The notes below the pieces were generated by a model that had not been told where the DNA came from, searched no databases, and saw only the letters and a list, made by a program, of their open reading frames with translations. Both the position numbers and the translations under genes were made by a program. This document shows, in pieces, positions 9,466 to 18,721 of a stretch of 64,000 nt of DNA (positions are counted from its first letter, which is position 1; each line of letters opens with the position of its first letter). The DNA comes from an uncultured Sunxiuqinia sp. (GTDB lineage Bacteria; Bacteroidota; Bacteroidia; Bacteroidales; Prolixibacteraceae): the NCBI RefSeq assembly GCF_963678245.1, contig NZ_OY782776.1, forward strand, positions 434,001 to 498,000. The letters are read 5' to 3'.

Positions 9466-11928
9466 ATGAAACTACTTCGGATTTTTATTTATTTCTTCCT
9501 TGTGATGCTTCAGGTTTCATGCCTTTCGGATAAAGAAGAGCAGGGCGGAAAGCAGATTGCATTTGTTGCCCCGGAAAATAATTCGCGCATGAGGCTTTTT
9601 GATGATGGATGGCGTTTTTCAAAAACAGACGGTGAAGCAGCAGTTTTGCCCGGTTTTGATGACAGCTCCTGGAGAAAGCTTGATTTACCGCATGATTGGA
9701 GTATTGAAGATTTGCCCGAGGGAGAAGGAGTTGTTGGGCCATTTTCAAAAGAAAGCCCTGGAGGAATGTCAACTGGTTACACCATTGGAGGAACGGGTAT
9801 TTATCGAAAAACATTTAGCATTTCAGAAGAAGACGTCAACAAAATCTTCACTATTTATTTTGATGGCGTATACATGGAATCTGATGTATGGATTAATGGA
9901 CAACATCTGGGTTTTCACCCAAACGGATATACCCCATTTTATTATGAAATGACCGACTATTTGAATATTCCGGGAGATAACGTTTTGGTGGTGCGAGCCA
10001 GGAATATTGGAGAAAACAGCCGTTGGTATTCCGGTTCCGGTATTTACAGACATGTTTGGCTTCGGGTAACTGATCAAGCTAATATTCCGGTTTGGGGCGT
10101 TAAACTTACTACTTCAAATGCTAACAAGGAATTGGCTACGATCCATTCAGAAATAAAAGTTGATAATCTTTCACAGACTGATATTGATGTAAAACTAAAG
10201 AATTCAGTGTACTTTAGAGATCAGTTTACAGGAATTACTAAAGAGACAGAGGTCTCGGTTTCTGATAAATCACAACAAACAATAAGCTCTGACATTACAA
10301 TAAGTTCACCCAGGCTTTGGTCCTTAGAATTTCCGAATCTATATACTTTGAAAACAGAGATTATTCAGGATGAACGAGTAATTGATGTCGTTGAAACCAA
10401 GTTTGGTATTCGAACATTGGAATTCTCACCAGTAAAGGGATTTTTACTAAACGGAGAGTCTGTAATTCTAAAAGGAGGATGTCTCCATCACGACAATGGT
10501 ATTCTTGGAGCAGCAACTTTTGATCGGGCAGAACAGCGCCGGGTTGAACTAATGAAAGCCAATGGTTTTAACGCCATTCGTACCAGCCACAATCCTCCAT
10601 CACAACAGTTTTTAGATGCTTGCGACCGATTGGGAATTTTGGTTATGGATGAAGCTTTTGACCGTTGGGAACATCCCAAAAGACCAAATGATTATCACCG
10701 CTTTTTTAAGGAATGGTCAAAAAAGGATATTCAAAGTATGGTGCTTCGCGACCAGAATCATCCGTCCATTTTTGCATGGAGTTACGGAAATGAGATATAC
10801 GAGCGGGCAGATACTTCCGGCATTCGCATTGCAAAACAACTAATTGCTGCAATAAAGGAAGTTGATACCAGCATACCAGTTACCCAGGCTATTTGTGGTT
10901 TTTGGGAATTTAAGGACAGGCAGCGTCCATGGTCTGATTCAGAACCTGCTTTTGGGTTGATGGACATTCACGGATATAACTATAAGTGGCAAGAATATGA
11001 AAACGATCATGCTCAATTCCCGGAGCGCGTCATGGTTGGTACAGAGTCATTTGCCATGGAAATGTATGAGAATTACCAAATGGCTGTTAATAATCCGTAC
11101 GTGATTGGCGATTTTGTATGGACCGGAATGGATTATCTGGGAGAAGCAGGTATCGGGCAGGCATCGCTGGATTCAGTTAATATGGCTTATCCTTGGTTTA
11201 ATGGTTATTGTGGTGATATTGATCTGATTGGGTTTAAGAAACCCCAGTCGTATTACCGTGATTTGGTTTGGGGAAGAAGTCAACTGGAGATTGCTGTTGA
11301 AGCACCTGCACCGGAAGGACATAAATGGGTAATTAGTGCGTGGGGCTGGCGTAATGAATTGCCAAGCTGGAATTGGTCTGGACAGGAAGGTAAATCATTG
11401 GATGTATATGTTTATTCGCAGGCTGAAAAAGTTGAGCTTAAACTGAATGAGAATCTTATTGACACACAATTGTCAACCGATACATCAAAATATGTATTCC
11501 ATTTTAAAGTTCCTTATGAGAAAGGAAAACTTAAAGCATTAGCATATTCTGGTGAAAAATTGATTGCTGAGAAGTCAATTGAAACAACCGGAAAAGCGTC
11601 ACAAATAAAGCTTATCCCTGAACGACAAACTGTCACTTCTAATAAAAATGACTTGGCATATATTCAGGTTCAACTGGTTGATGAAGATGGTCTGTTAGTA
11701 ATGAACGACGATCAAATTGTACACTTTACGGTTGTGGGTGATGCCCAGATACAAGCCGTTGGAAACGGGAACCCGAAAGATATGAAAAGCTTTCAGTCCG
11801 GCAGTTGTATGACTTATTTAGGTCGATGTATGGCAATTATACGGCCAGAGGGAAGAGAGGGGAAATTAACTGTTACTGCCAAATCCAAATCTCTCGAATC
11901 TGATGGAATTGACGTAATGATGAAGTAG
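9466..11928 (+). CDS. GH2 beta-galactosidase-like enzyme with DUF4982 and Ig-like C-terminus
   Basis: The 820-residue lipoprotein (lipobox LQVSC) has the full GH2 architecture: sugar-binding domain (FDDGWRF, LPHDWSIED), immunoglobulin-like domain, TIM barrel, then DUF4982 and a C-terminal GH2_C5/Ig-like domain. The acid/base is Glu443 in YGNEIY and the nucleophile is Glu527 in VGTESF. Members with this layout are annotated as beta-galactosidases, but some are beta-glucuronidases or act on other beta-glycosides. It is the second of three GH2 genes in the window and follows the GH43 gene by 27 bp, so they are probably co-transcribed. Confidence 0.92.
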   Translation: MKLLRIFIYFFLVMLQVSCLSDKEEQGGKQIAFVAPENNSRMRLFDDGWRFSKTDGEAAVLPGFDDSSWRKLDLPHDWSIEDLPEGEGVVGPFSKESPGGMSTGYTIGGTGIYRKTFSISEEDVNKIFTIYFDGVYMESDVWINGQHLGFHPNGYTPFYYEMTDYLNIPGDNVLVVRARNIGENSRWYSGSGIYRHVWLRVTDQANIPVWGVKLTTSNANKELATIHSEIKVDNLSQTDIDVKLKNSVYFRDQFTGITKETEVSVSDKSQQTISSDITISSPRLWSLEFPNLYTLKTEIIQDERVIDVVETKFGIRTLEFSPVKGFLLNGESVILKGGCLHHDNGILGAATFDRAEQRRVELMKANGFNAIRTSHNPPSQQFLDACDRLGILVMDEAFDRWEHPKRPNDYHRFFKEWSKKDIQSMVLRDQNHPSIFAWSYGNEIYERADTSGIRIAKQLIAAIKEVDTSIPVTQAICGFWEFKDRQRPWSDSEPAFGLMDIHGYNYKWQEYENDHAQFPERVMVGTESFAMEMYENYQMAVNNPYVIGDFVWTGMDYLGEAGIGQASLDSVNMAYPWFNGYCGDIDLIGFKKPQSYYRDLVWGRSQLEIAVEAPAPEGHKWVISAWGWRNELPSWNWSGQEGKSLDVYVYSQAEKVELKLNENLIDTQLSTDTSKYVFHFKVPYEKGKLKALAYSGEKLIAEKSIETTGKASQIKLIPERQTVTSNKNDLAYIQVQLVDEDGLLVMNDDQIVHFTVVGDAQIQAVGNGNPKDMKSFQSGSCMTYLGRCMAIIRPEGREGKLTVTAKSKSLESDGIDVMMK

Positions 11929-11971
11929 AAATTATTGTTTTAAAATAAATTCAAAGAAAAAAAAAGAGTAT

Positions 11972-13207
11972 ATGGAGATTAACATTAAAGGACTTTTTCA
12001 AAAAGTACTATTTGTAGCTTTTATCGGGATATTCACCTTGAATGCAAGTTGTACTGATAAAAAGAAAAGAGATATTGAGCAGGTTATTAATGATGCGTTA
12101 AATAAATCAGTAAGTCAGAGTCTTTTGATGGCCGAGAAATATGCAGATCAACCTCTGGTTTTGCCAAGGTCGTACATTGATGGAGAAATGACTACCTCTG
12201 ATTATGGCTGGTGGTGCAGTGGTTTTTTCCCTGGGGTGTTATGGTACTTATATGAGGATAGAGGTGACGAAGATTTGCTAAAATACGCCAAACAATATAC
12301 AGCAAGAATAGAAGATGCCAAGTACATGACAAGTAATCACGATGTTGGGTTTATGTTGTATTGCAGTTATGGAAATGGCTTGCGAATAACTGGAGATACC
12401 ACCTATAACGAAGTTCTTCTAACAGGAGCTAAATCGTTATCAGAGCGTTACCACGAAAATATGGGATTAATTAAATCGTGGGATTTTAATGAAAAAATCT
12501 GGCAATATCCCGTGATTATAGATAATATGATGAACCTGGAATTGTTGTTGTGGGCATCGAAGACTTCAGGTGATAGTACATTTAAGCATATTTCGGTATC
12601 GCATGCTGATAAAACAATGAGTAATCATTATCGTCCGGACTATAGTTGTTATCACGTGGTGTCGTACGATACCATTACTACTGAGCCGCATAAAAAACAA
12701 ACGTTTCAGGGGTATAGCGATGAGTCATCCTGGAGTAGAGGACAGGCTTGGGGATTATACGGCTTTACTTATATGTACCGCGAAACGAAAGAGAAAAGAT
12801 ACTTGGATCAGGCTAACCGGATAGCATCTTATTTACTGAATCATCCAAATATGCCAAAGGATTATATTCCCTATTGGGATTTTGATGCTCCCAACATTCC
12901 AAACGAAGAGCGTGATGCATCTGCAGGGGCATTGATTGCTTCAGCATTAATCGAGTTAAGCAGTTATGTCGAAAAGGATGCCGCTGATAAGTATTTGACT
13001 GTTGCAGAAAAGCAGATTCGGACACTGGCTTCGGATGAATATACCGCGAAAGTGGGAGAAAACGGCAATTTTATTCTGATGCACAGTGTTGGCTCCAAAC
13101 CTCACAACTCCGAAGTTGATGTCCCGTTGACTTATGCCGACTACTATTATGTAGAGGCGCTTGTGAGGTATAAAAAAATGATGGAGAAAACAGCTCAAGA
13201 TAAATAA
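11972..13207 (+). CDS. GH88 unsaturated glucuronyl hydrolase
   Basis: The 411-residue lipoprotein (lipobox LNASC) is an (alpha/alpha)6-barrel protein with the GH88 landmarks: WCSGFFPG, Asp124 in SNHDVGF, Asp184 in IIDNMMNLE (the two catalytic aspartates of the family), and DESSWSRGQAWGLYG. GH88 hydrolyses the 4,5-unsaturated uronic acid left at the non-reducing end after polysaccharide lyase cleavage, by hydration of the double bond. Its presence therefore implies a uronic-acid substrate and a lyase elsewhere, since no PL gene is in this window. It lies between GH2 and GH3 genes. Confidence 0.92.
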   Translation: MEINIKGLFQKVLFVAFIGIFTLNASCTDKKKRDIEQVINDALNKSVSQSLLMAEKYADQPLVLPRSYIDGEMTTSDYGWWCSGFFPGVLWYLYEDRGDEDLLKYAKQYTARIEDAKYMTSNHDVGFMLYCSYGNGLRITGDTTYNEVLLTGAKSLSERYHENMGLIKSWDFNEKIWQYPVIIDNMMNLELLLWASKTSGDSTFKHISVSHADKTMSNHYRPDYSCYHVVSYDTITTEPHKKQTFQGYSDESSWSRGQAWGLYGFTYMYRETKEKRYLDQANRIASYLLNHPNMPKDYIPYWDFDAPNIPNEERDASAGALIASALIELSSYVEKDAADKYLTVAEKQIRTLASDEYTAKVGENGNFILMHSVGSKPHNSEVDVPLTYADYYYVEALVRYKKMMEKTAQDK

Positions 13208-13278
13208 TAAGCTTGGTAAATATGGGAGACATAGGTTAGTCCCAAGTTTATAAATATAAAACAACTAAAATAATATCA

Positions 13279-15555
13279 ATGTTTAAGAATATATTTTCGG
13301 CTATTATAATCATTGACCTTGTTATCATCAGTTCATCAGCAATCATGGCGAAAGGGGATGATGTTCCGAATAAAGTAGAAGATTTGATATCGAGAATGAC
13401 CTTGGAAGAAAAAGTTGGTCAATTACAACAGTATTCGAGTCGATGGGCAATGACAGGCCCTGTTCCTGATGGAGCGGTGGCGCAAGAAATGTATCAAAAC
13501 ATAAAAGATGGATTGGCCGGTTCTATGTTGAATATAGCTGGGACTGAAGCCACCCGAAAAGCGCAAGAGATAGCAGTGAATAACAGTAGGCTTGGAATTC
13601 CTATGATTTTTGGATTTGATGTTGTTCATGGATATAAAACCATATTTCCAATTCCGTTGGCTGCGGCTGCGAGTTGGGATGTTGAAGCTGTAAGAACCAG
13701 TGCGAGTGTTGCAGCAAAAGAGGCTGCCGCTGATGGTTTGCATTGGACTTTTGCTCCAATGGTTGACATTTCGCGCGACGCACGTTGGGGACGTGTAATG
13801 GAAGGCGCAGGCGAAGATCCTTATTTAGGATCTGTTATGGCAAAGGCTCAAGTTGAAGGTTTTCAAGGCGGAGATTTAGCTAATGAAACTACCATCGCCG
13901 CATGTGCCAAGCATTTTGCAGCCTATGGCTTTGTTGAAGGTGGTCGCGACTATAACATAGCTGATATTGGAGAGTCAACACTGAGAAATGTCGTTCTTCC
14001 TCCTTTTAAAGCATGCGCAGATGCGGGAGTTGCTACATTTATGAACTCGTTTAATGAAGTTGATGGAGTACCAGCGACTGGCAATGCTCATTTACTGAGA
14101 GATGTTTTAAAAGGCGAATGGGAATTCGACGGCTTTGTTGTTTCTGACTGGGCTTCGATTGATGAAATGCGTTTTCATGGAGTGGCTGCCAATAAAAGTG
14201 AAGCCGCCCTTTTAGCGATCACAGCAGGTTCTGACATGGATATGGAAGGACATTGCTATTTCCCAAAACTTATTGAAATGGTCGAAAGTGGAGAGGTCGA
14301 TGAGGCATTGGTTGATGATGCAGTTCGGCGAATTCTGACCATTAAATTCAGGTTAGGCTTGTTTGATGATCCATACCGATACTGTAATCAAAATATCGAA
14401 GAGGTTTTCCTTAGCGCTGAAAACCTTGAAAAAGTCCGTGATGTGGCTCGAAAAAGCATTGTTTTACTAAAAAATGAAAATCAATTACTGCCTTTAAGCA
14501 AAGAAAATAAGAAAATTGCGGTTATCGGCGATCTGGCCGATGACAAAGACACTCCCTTGGGAAACTGGAGAGGAAAGGGCGGACGAAATGTGGCGGTTTC
14601 TCTGCTGGAAGGGATTCAGGATGCGGTGGGAAACAAGGATCTTGTAACTTTTGAACGGGGGCCTGTTTTTGCAGAAAACCTGCCTAAATTTTCAACTCTG
14701 GTACAAATTAATGAAACAGATCGAACGGGAATAACCGAAGCAATAGAAGCTGCTCAAGACGCAGATGCGGTTGTGTTGGCCTTAGGTGAAAACTGCTTCC
14801 AGTCCGGCGAGGCAAGAAGTCAGTCCGAAATTGGCTTAAAAGGTCTTCAGCAGGAGTTGCTCGAGGCCGTTTGTGCCGTGAATAGAAATGTTGTCGTTGT
14901 ATTAATGAATGGTCGGCCGATGGCTATTAGTTGGATGGCAGAGCATATTCCGGCTATCGTCGAGTCCTGGCATTTAGGATCGGAAGCAGGAAATGCAATT
15001 GCAGACGTTTTATTCGGAGATTATAATCCTTCGGGAAAACTCCCAATGTCCTTTCCTCGCTCTGTTGGGCAATGTCCGATATACTACAATCATAAAAACA
15101 CGGGTCGTCCGGCAGAGAGTGAAGAAGATTATATGTTTACGACCAGGTATGTCGACGAAAAAGTTAGTCCACTATTTCCATTTGGCTACGGACTTAGCTA
15201 TACAACTTTCGACTACTCAGGACTGGAACTAAGTGATCAGGATATAAAGAAGGGCGATACACTGAAAATTGCAGTTAAATTGAAGAATACAGGAGCAATG
15301 GATGGAGCTGAAGTGGTTCAGCTTTATATTAGAGATTTGGTTGGAAGTGTGACTCGACCGATAAAAGAGCTTAAGGATTTCAAAAAGGTCTTTCTAAAGT
15401 CAGGAGAGACAAAAAGAATTGAATTTGAATTAACAGCAGATGATTTGACATTCTATACTAAAAAAGGAATTTGGGAAACTGAACCTGGAGAATTTCATTT
15501 ATGGGTGGGAACAAACTCACAGCAAGGACTCCAAACTAAATTCTATTTGAAGTAA
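13279..15555 (+). CDS. GH3 beta-glucosidase/xylosidase (BglX-like)
   Basis: The 758-residue protein has a signal peptide and the standard GH3 layout: an N-terminal (beta/alpha)8 barrel, an alpha/beta sandwich, and a C-terminal fibronectin type III-like domain (about 660-755, with KNTGAMDGAEVVQLYI). The nucleophile is Asp290 in VVSDWAS. Other landmarks are KHFAAYG, MNSFNEVDG and PFGYGLSYT. Family members remove terminal beta-glucose or beta-xylose; BglX-type is the closest description. A terminator-like hairpin lies 10 bp after its stop codon. Confidence 0.93.
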   Translation: MFKNIFSAIIIIDLVIISSSAIMAKGDDVPNKVEDLISRMTLEEKVGQLQQYSSRWAMTGPVPDGAVAQEMYQNIKDGLAGSMLNIAGTEATRKAQEIAVNNSRLGIPMIFGFDVVHGYKTIFPIPLAAAASWDVEAVRTSASVAAKEAAADGLHWTFAPMVDISRDARWGRVMEGAGEDPYLGSVMAKAQVEGFQGGDLANETTIAACAKHFAAYGFVEGGRDYNIADIGESTLRNVVLPPFKACADAGVATFMNSFNEVDGVPATGNAHLLRDVLKGEWEFDGFVVSDWASIDEMRFHGVAANKSEAALLAITAGSDMDMEGHCYFPKLIEMVESGEVDEALVDDAVRRILTIKFRLGLFDDPYRYCNQNIEEVFLSAENLEKVRDVARKSIVLLKNENQLLPLSKENKKIAVIGDLADDKDTPLGNWRGKGGRNVAVSLLEGIQDAVGNKDLVTFERGPVFAENLPKFSTLVQINETDRTGITEAIEAAQDADAVVLALGENCFQSGEARSQSEIGLKGLQQELLEAVCAVNRNVVVVLMNGRPMAISWMAEHIPAIVESWHLGSEAGNAIADVLFGDYNPSGKLPMSFPRSVGQCPIYYNHKNTGRPAESEEDYMFTTRYVDEKVSPLFPFGYGLSYTTFDYSGLELSDQDIKKGDTLKIAVKLKNTGAMDGAEVVQLYIRDLVGSVTRPIKELKDFKKVFLKSGETKRIEFELTADDLTFYTKKGIWETEPGEFHLWVGTNSQQGLQTKFYLK

Positions 15556-15564
15556 ATCGAAATG

Positions 15565-15590
15565 GATCAGATTAATAATCTGATCTTTTG
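15565..15590 (+). terminator. Intrinsic terminator-like hairpin after GH3
   Basis: A perfect 9-bp stem (GATCAGATT / AATCTGATC) with loop AAT is followed by TTTT. It sits just past the GH3 stop codon and could end the transcript or reduce read-through into the FAD oxidoreductase gene 80 bp further on. Confidence 0.6.
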
Positions 15591-15670
15591 GTTGTGATGT
15601 ATAGTGTTAGGTTTTTGATAAGTGAATCTTATATATGGAATAGGAGTGATAATTCCAATAAAATAATTTA

Positions 15671-17332
15671 ATGAAAATGAATTGGATGAAAAGGCTTTTT
15701 TCAATACTATTTTTACGTTTTTCTGTTGTTCTATTTCTAATGCTGGGATTGTCCTCATGCCAACGGGCTGAAAACGGCAACGAGGCTGATATCATCGTTT
15801 ATGGTGGAACTTCTTCCGGATTGGCCGCAGCGATACAGGCAACGCGAATGGGGAAGTCTGTTATCGTTCTTGAACCATCCTCCAGAATGGGGGGGCTGAC
15901 AACTGGTGGGCTAGGCCAGACCGATATCGGTAAAAAACAGGCAATTGGAGGTATTGCGAGAGAATTTTATCAGAATATTCGACAACATTACGACAATCCG
16001 GATAACTGGAAATGGCAGGATCGGTCGGAATATAAAGATGGAGGACAAACCAAAACTGAGGAAAACGAGGATGCGATGTGGACCTTTGAGCCTTCAGCGG
16101 CTTTAAGTGTATTTCAGCAGATGGTAAACTCAGAAAATATTGATATTCGCTATAATCAACGGCTCGATCTGAATGAAGGAGTTGTGAAAGAACATGGAAT
16201 GATTGTATCGATCGCCATGGATAATGGTGAAGTGTTTCAAGGAAATATGTTTATTGATGCAACCTACGAAGGCGATCTGATGGCAAAAGCAGGAGTGTCT
16301 TATACCTTTGGGCGGGAAAGTGTCAAACAGTATGGCGAATCTTTAAATGGCGTACAAACTGAACGAGCGACACATCATCAATTTAAGGATGGCGTTGATC
16401 CTTATGTTCGAAAAGGAGATCCAGAGAGCGGACTGTTGAAAAATGTTTTTAAAGAAGCTGGACAAGAAGGCAGTGCCGACAAAAAAATTCAGGCTTATTG
16501 TTTCCGGATGTGTTTAACTGATGTGCCGGAAAATCGAATTCCGGTTGAGAAACCGACTGCTTACGATGAGCAAGAGTATGAGCTTTTGTTTCGAGCTTTC
16601 GAAAACACCGATTTATGGCCTCTGTTTATCATGTCTAAAATGCCAAACGGAAAAACGGATTCGAATAATTATGGCTGTTTTTCATCAGATTATATCGGAA
16701 TGAATTACGACTATCCTGAAGGAGACTATGAGACCAGAGAGGCAATTATTAATGCGCATAAAAACTATACGCTGGGATTATTGTGGACTTTGGCCAATCA
16801 TCCGCGTATTCCTCAAAAAATAAGAGACGAATATAAAAAATGGGGGTTGCCAAAAGATGAATACATTGAAACAGAGAATTGGTCGCCACAATTATACATT
16901 CGTGAAGCCCGCCGTATGGTTAGCGACTATGTGATGACGCAACATCATTGTACTCAGGATTCGATTTCCGCAGATATGTCAATTGGTCTTGGAGCATATA
17001 CGATGGATTCTCACAATGTCCAACGATATGTTACAAATGACGGTTTTGTAAAAAATGAAGGGAATATAGAAGTTGGAGGTTTTGGCTCCTATCCAATTGA
17101 TTACCGTTCAATTGTTCCTTCAAAAGAGGAATGTCGTAATCTGCTTGTGCCTGTTTGTTTAAGTGCAACGCATATTGCTTTTGGTTCTATCAGAATGGAA
17201 CCTGTTTTTATGGTATTGGGGCAGTCTGCTGCAACAGCTGCTAGTTTGGCGATTGACAGTCAGGTGAGTGTTCAGGAGGTCGAATATCGTCAGTTAAGAA
17301 AAAGATTGGTCGACGATAAACAGCGGCTTTGA
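15671..17332 (+). CDS. FAD-dependent oxidoreductase (PF12831-like)
   Basis: The 553-residue lipoprotein (signal with lipobox LSSC) starts its mature part with a dinucleotide-binding fold, ADIIVYGGTSSGLAAAI, then VIVLEPSSRMGG and GGLGQTD, the pattern of FAD-dependent oxidoreductases of the PF12831 group. A second FAD-contact region is FIDATYEGDLMAKAGV, and the C-terminus has MEPVFMVLGQSAATAA. Such secreted flavoproteins are common in Bacteroidota polysaccharide loci, sometimes labelled xanthan-lyase-like, but their reaction is mostly unknown. It is the last intact gene before the decayed junction at 17.3-18.5 kb. Confidence 0.85.
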   Translation: MKMNWMKRLFSILFLRFSVVLFLMLGLSSCQRAENGNEADIIVYGGTSSGLAAAIQATRMGKSVIVLEPSSRMGGLTTGGLGQTDIGKKQAIGGIAREFYQNIRQHYDNPDNWKWQDRSEYKDGGQTKTEENEDAMWTFEPSAALSVFQQMVNSENIDIRYNQRLDLNEGVVKEHGMIVSIAMDNGEVFQGNMFIDATYEGDLMAKAGVSYTFGRESVKQYGESLNGVQTERATHHQFKDGVDPYVRKGDPESGLLKNVFKEAGQEGSADKKIQAYCFRMCLTDVPENRIPVEKPTAYDEQEYELLFRAFENTDLWPLFIMSKMPNGKTDSNNYGCFSSDYIGMNYDYPEGDYETREAIINAHKNYTLGLLWTLANHPRIPQKIRDEYKKWGLPKDEYIETENWSPQLYIREARRMVSDYVMTQHHCTQDSISADMSIGLGAYTMDSHNVQRYVTNDGFVKNEGNIEVGGFGSYPIDYRSIVPSKEECRNLLVPVCLSATHIAFGSIRMEPVFMVLGQSAATAASLAIDSQVSVQEVEYRQLRKRLVDDKQRL

Positions 17333-17342
17333 TAGTGTGAAT

Positions 17343-17520
17343 TTATTTGAATCCCAACTGAATTACAGCTGACCGCTTTCTGTAAATTTCCGAAGATTCT
17401 CCTGTTTCTTTTCGAAAAAGATGATGAAAATTACTGGGGCTTTCAGTGCTGTATTCGACGGCGTCCACCGTAGCCCTACTGTTTCTAATAAATTGGCAAT
17501 TTGTTGGATGATGGACTTTA
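17343..17520 (-). pseudogene. Remnant of an AraC-family regulator (C-terminal HTH)
   Basis: On the minus strand, the frame ending in TAA at 17343 reads EYSTESPSNFHHLF, then RKETGESSEIYRKR. This matches the second helix-turn-helix of AraC/XylS proteins (GYSSPSNFSRVFKKETG..PSEYRK). The preceding piece, IANLLETVG, lies in another frame just upstream, so there is a frameshift and no start. The remnant overlaps nothing else and stops just before the tmRNA-type terminator. Confidence 0.5.
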
Positions 17521-17522
17521 AA

Positions 17523-17556
17523 TAAAAAGCCCTCCGTCGCTATAGCTCTGGAGGGC
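17523..17556 (-). terminator. Intrinsic terminator downstream of the ssrA 3' fragment
   Basis: On the minus strand the stem GCCCTCC / GGAGGGC (7 bp, 14-base loop) is followed by TTTTT. It lies 4 bp after the 3' end of the tmRNA-like fragment, which is exactly where an ssrA terminator is expected. Confidence 0.75.
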
Positions 17557-17560
17557 GAAT

Positions 17561-17582
17561 GTGGAGCTGCCGGGAATCGAAC
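17561..17582 (-). other. ssrA: tmRNA (ssrA) 3'-end fragment, probable att site
   Basis: The minus strand reads GTTCGATTCCC then GGCAGCTCCAC, 22 bp. The T-loop (TTCGATT) plus the acceptor half CAGCTCC and AC tail match the 3' end of tmRNA, whose acceptor starts GGGGCTG and ends CAGCTCCACCA. The T-stem partner upstream is absent, so this is only the last part of the gene. Duplicated 3' ends of ssrA are a well-known att core left by tyrosine-recombinase elements. The intact gene is not in the window. A tRNA gene with the same acceptor is the alternative source. Confidence 0.65.
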
Positions 17583-17812
17583 AATACTTTCTTTTTAGTT
17601 GTAATTCAGTGAATTATAGTTGGCGGTTTTTCCTTGTTAACCGATTTGTTCACCAGCTTGATTTTTTTCATAAAATTTGACTGCTTTTAGTATGGTTTGA
17701 ATATCTCTCTATACCTATTTTCTCTCTATTTTATTTCAAGTTCAGTCAATGCACTAAATTCTTTTTCTCTAGCTCTTTTTGAGATAACGCCATTATTTTG
17801 ATCCAAAAAACC

Positions 17813-18180
17813 TTACCAGAAGGGCAATCTTTTTATCAGGTATTTCAAGTGTTTTTTTGCCAAGGTATGATGAATTAAATACCGGTGGGGTCTTCCGTTT
17901 CCATCTTCAAATGGATGGATGAAAACAAATTCAAAAGCAATAATGGAACCCTCCAACACAGTATCGAATTCATTTTCTACTAGCAGGTTGTTTGTTCCTA
18001 TTGAGCCATTATTCAGTGATTCAATATCTTTCCATTTTGCTGAGATATGTTCTGGTAAAGTTTCTTCTGTGGTTTTGTTATGTTCATCTACAAAACCACC
18101 CTTTTTGTAAAATCCCATCTCTATAGATAGGGTATCTTCGATTACGATGTTGTATCTTTTTTTTGATTTTTGGTAATCAA
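17813..18180 (-). pseudogene. Fic-domain protein remnant
   Basis: The minus-strand frame carries the Fic core HPFEDGNGRPHRY (HxFx(D/E)GNGRxxR) and, before it, DTLSIEMGFYKKGGF and NNLLVENEFD, typical of the C-terminal part of Fic/DOC proteins. The frame is open upstream of the ATG at 18118 (DYQKSKKRYNIVIED), yet there is no real N-terminus, and after YLIHHTLAKK the sequence becomes KYLIKRLPFW and stops, where a longer helical domain is expected. Fic proteins transfer AMP or related groups to target proteins. The motif is preserved, but the gene is truncated at both ends. Confidence 0.7.
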
Positions 18181-18214
18181 TTGAATATCAATAATGAAAA
18201 AAATAATCAAATAA

Positions 18215-18446
18215 TGTTTTGGATAGTATCCTTTGTCTGCAACTAATTTCCCGAAGATTTTGTCATGAAAGTTTTAGTTTTTCAGCGGCTCACGATCGTC
18301 CAAATTGCCGTGAGTAAAGAGAAAATCAAGAATTTTTCCTTTATCATTGATTACAATGTGCAGTTTGAACCCGAAGAACCACCCAATCGAGCATTGGTCC
18401 TTCGCAGCCAAATGAAAAAGGGCATATTTGAAAACCTCATGGTCAG
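18215..18446 (-). pseudogene. IS982-family-like transposase remnant
   Basis: The minus strand translates to IGWFFGFKLHIVINDKGKI, HGNLDDREPLKN, a stop at about 18274, then NFHDKIFGKLVADKGYYPK. This is the DDE-domain core of IS982-type transposases (GWFYGFKLH..INDKGE..DDR.P..GKL.GDKGY). Neither terminal inverted repeats nor the ends of the transposase are visible, and the frame has an internal stop, so the element is dead. A small plus-strand open frame over the same bases is only its shadow. Confidence 0.65.
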
Positions 18447-18721
18447 GATGGTAAATACACCGACATTAATGCAAAAACAAATAATTGCTTAAATGCCTAA
18501 TTCAATCAGATTTTATCATGAAACAATATAGTGCTTTGATTATTAGTGTAATACTGCCTTTAGGGAAGCTGTCGGTTGTTTTTATAACGATAAATCTTCA
18601 TATTTGGTGCACTTTTATAATAATATCGTAAAACGAATTAGAGGGAGAACTAAATCACTTTTGTACTATTTTTGTTTTGTGTATCACTTTTCAATGTGAA
18701 AGTGAAAATAAATAATAATTG

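Noticed and set aside
18265-18492. 75-codon plus-strand reading frame
   Set aside because: It lies opposite the IS982-like transposase remnant, and its translation has no family resemblance; the minus strand explains the sequence.
18667-18674. TATTTTTG as promoter of the sigma factor gene
   Set aside because: It fits the -7 consensus, but no -33 TTTG is found about 19-21 bp upstream, and such AT-rich octamers are frequent here.
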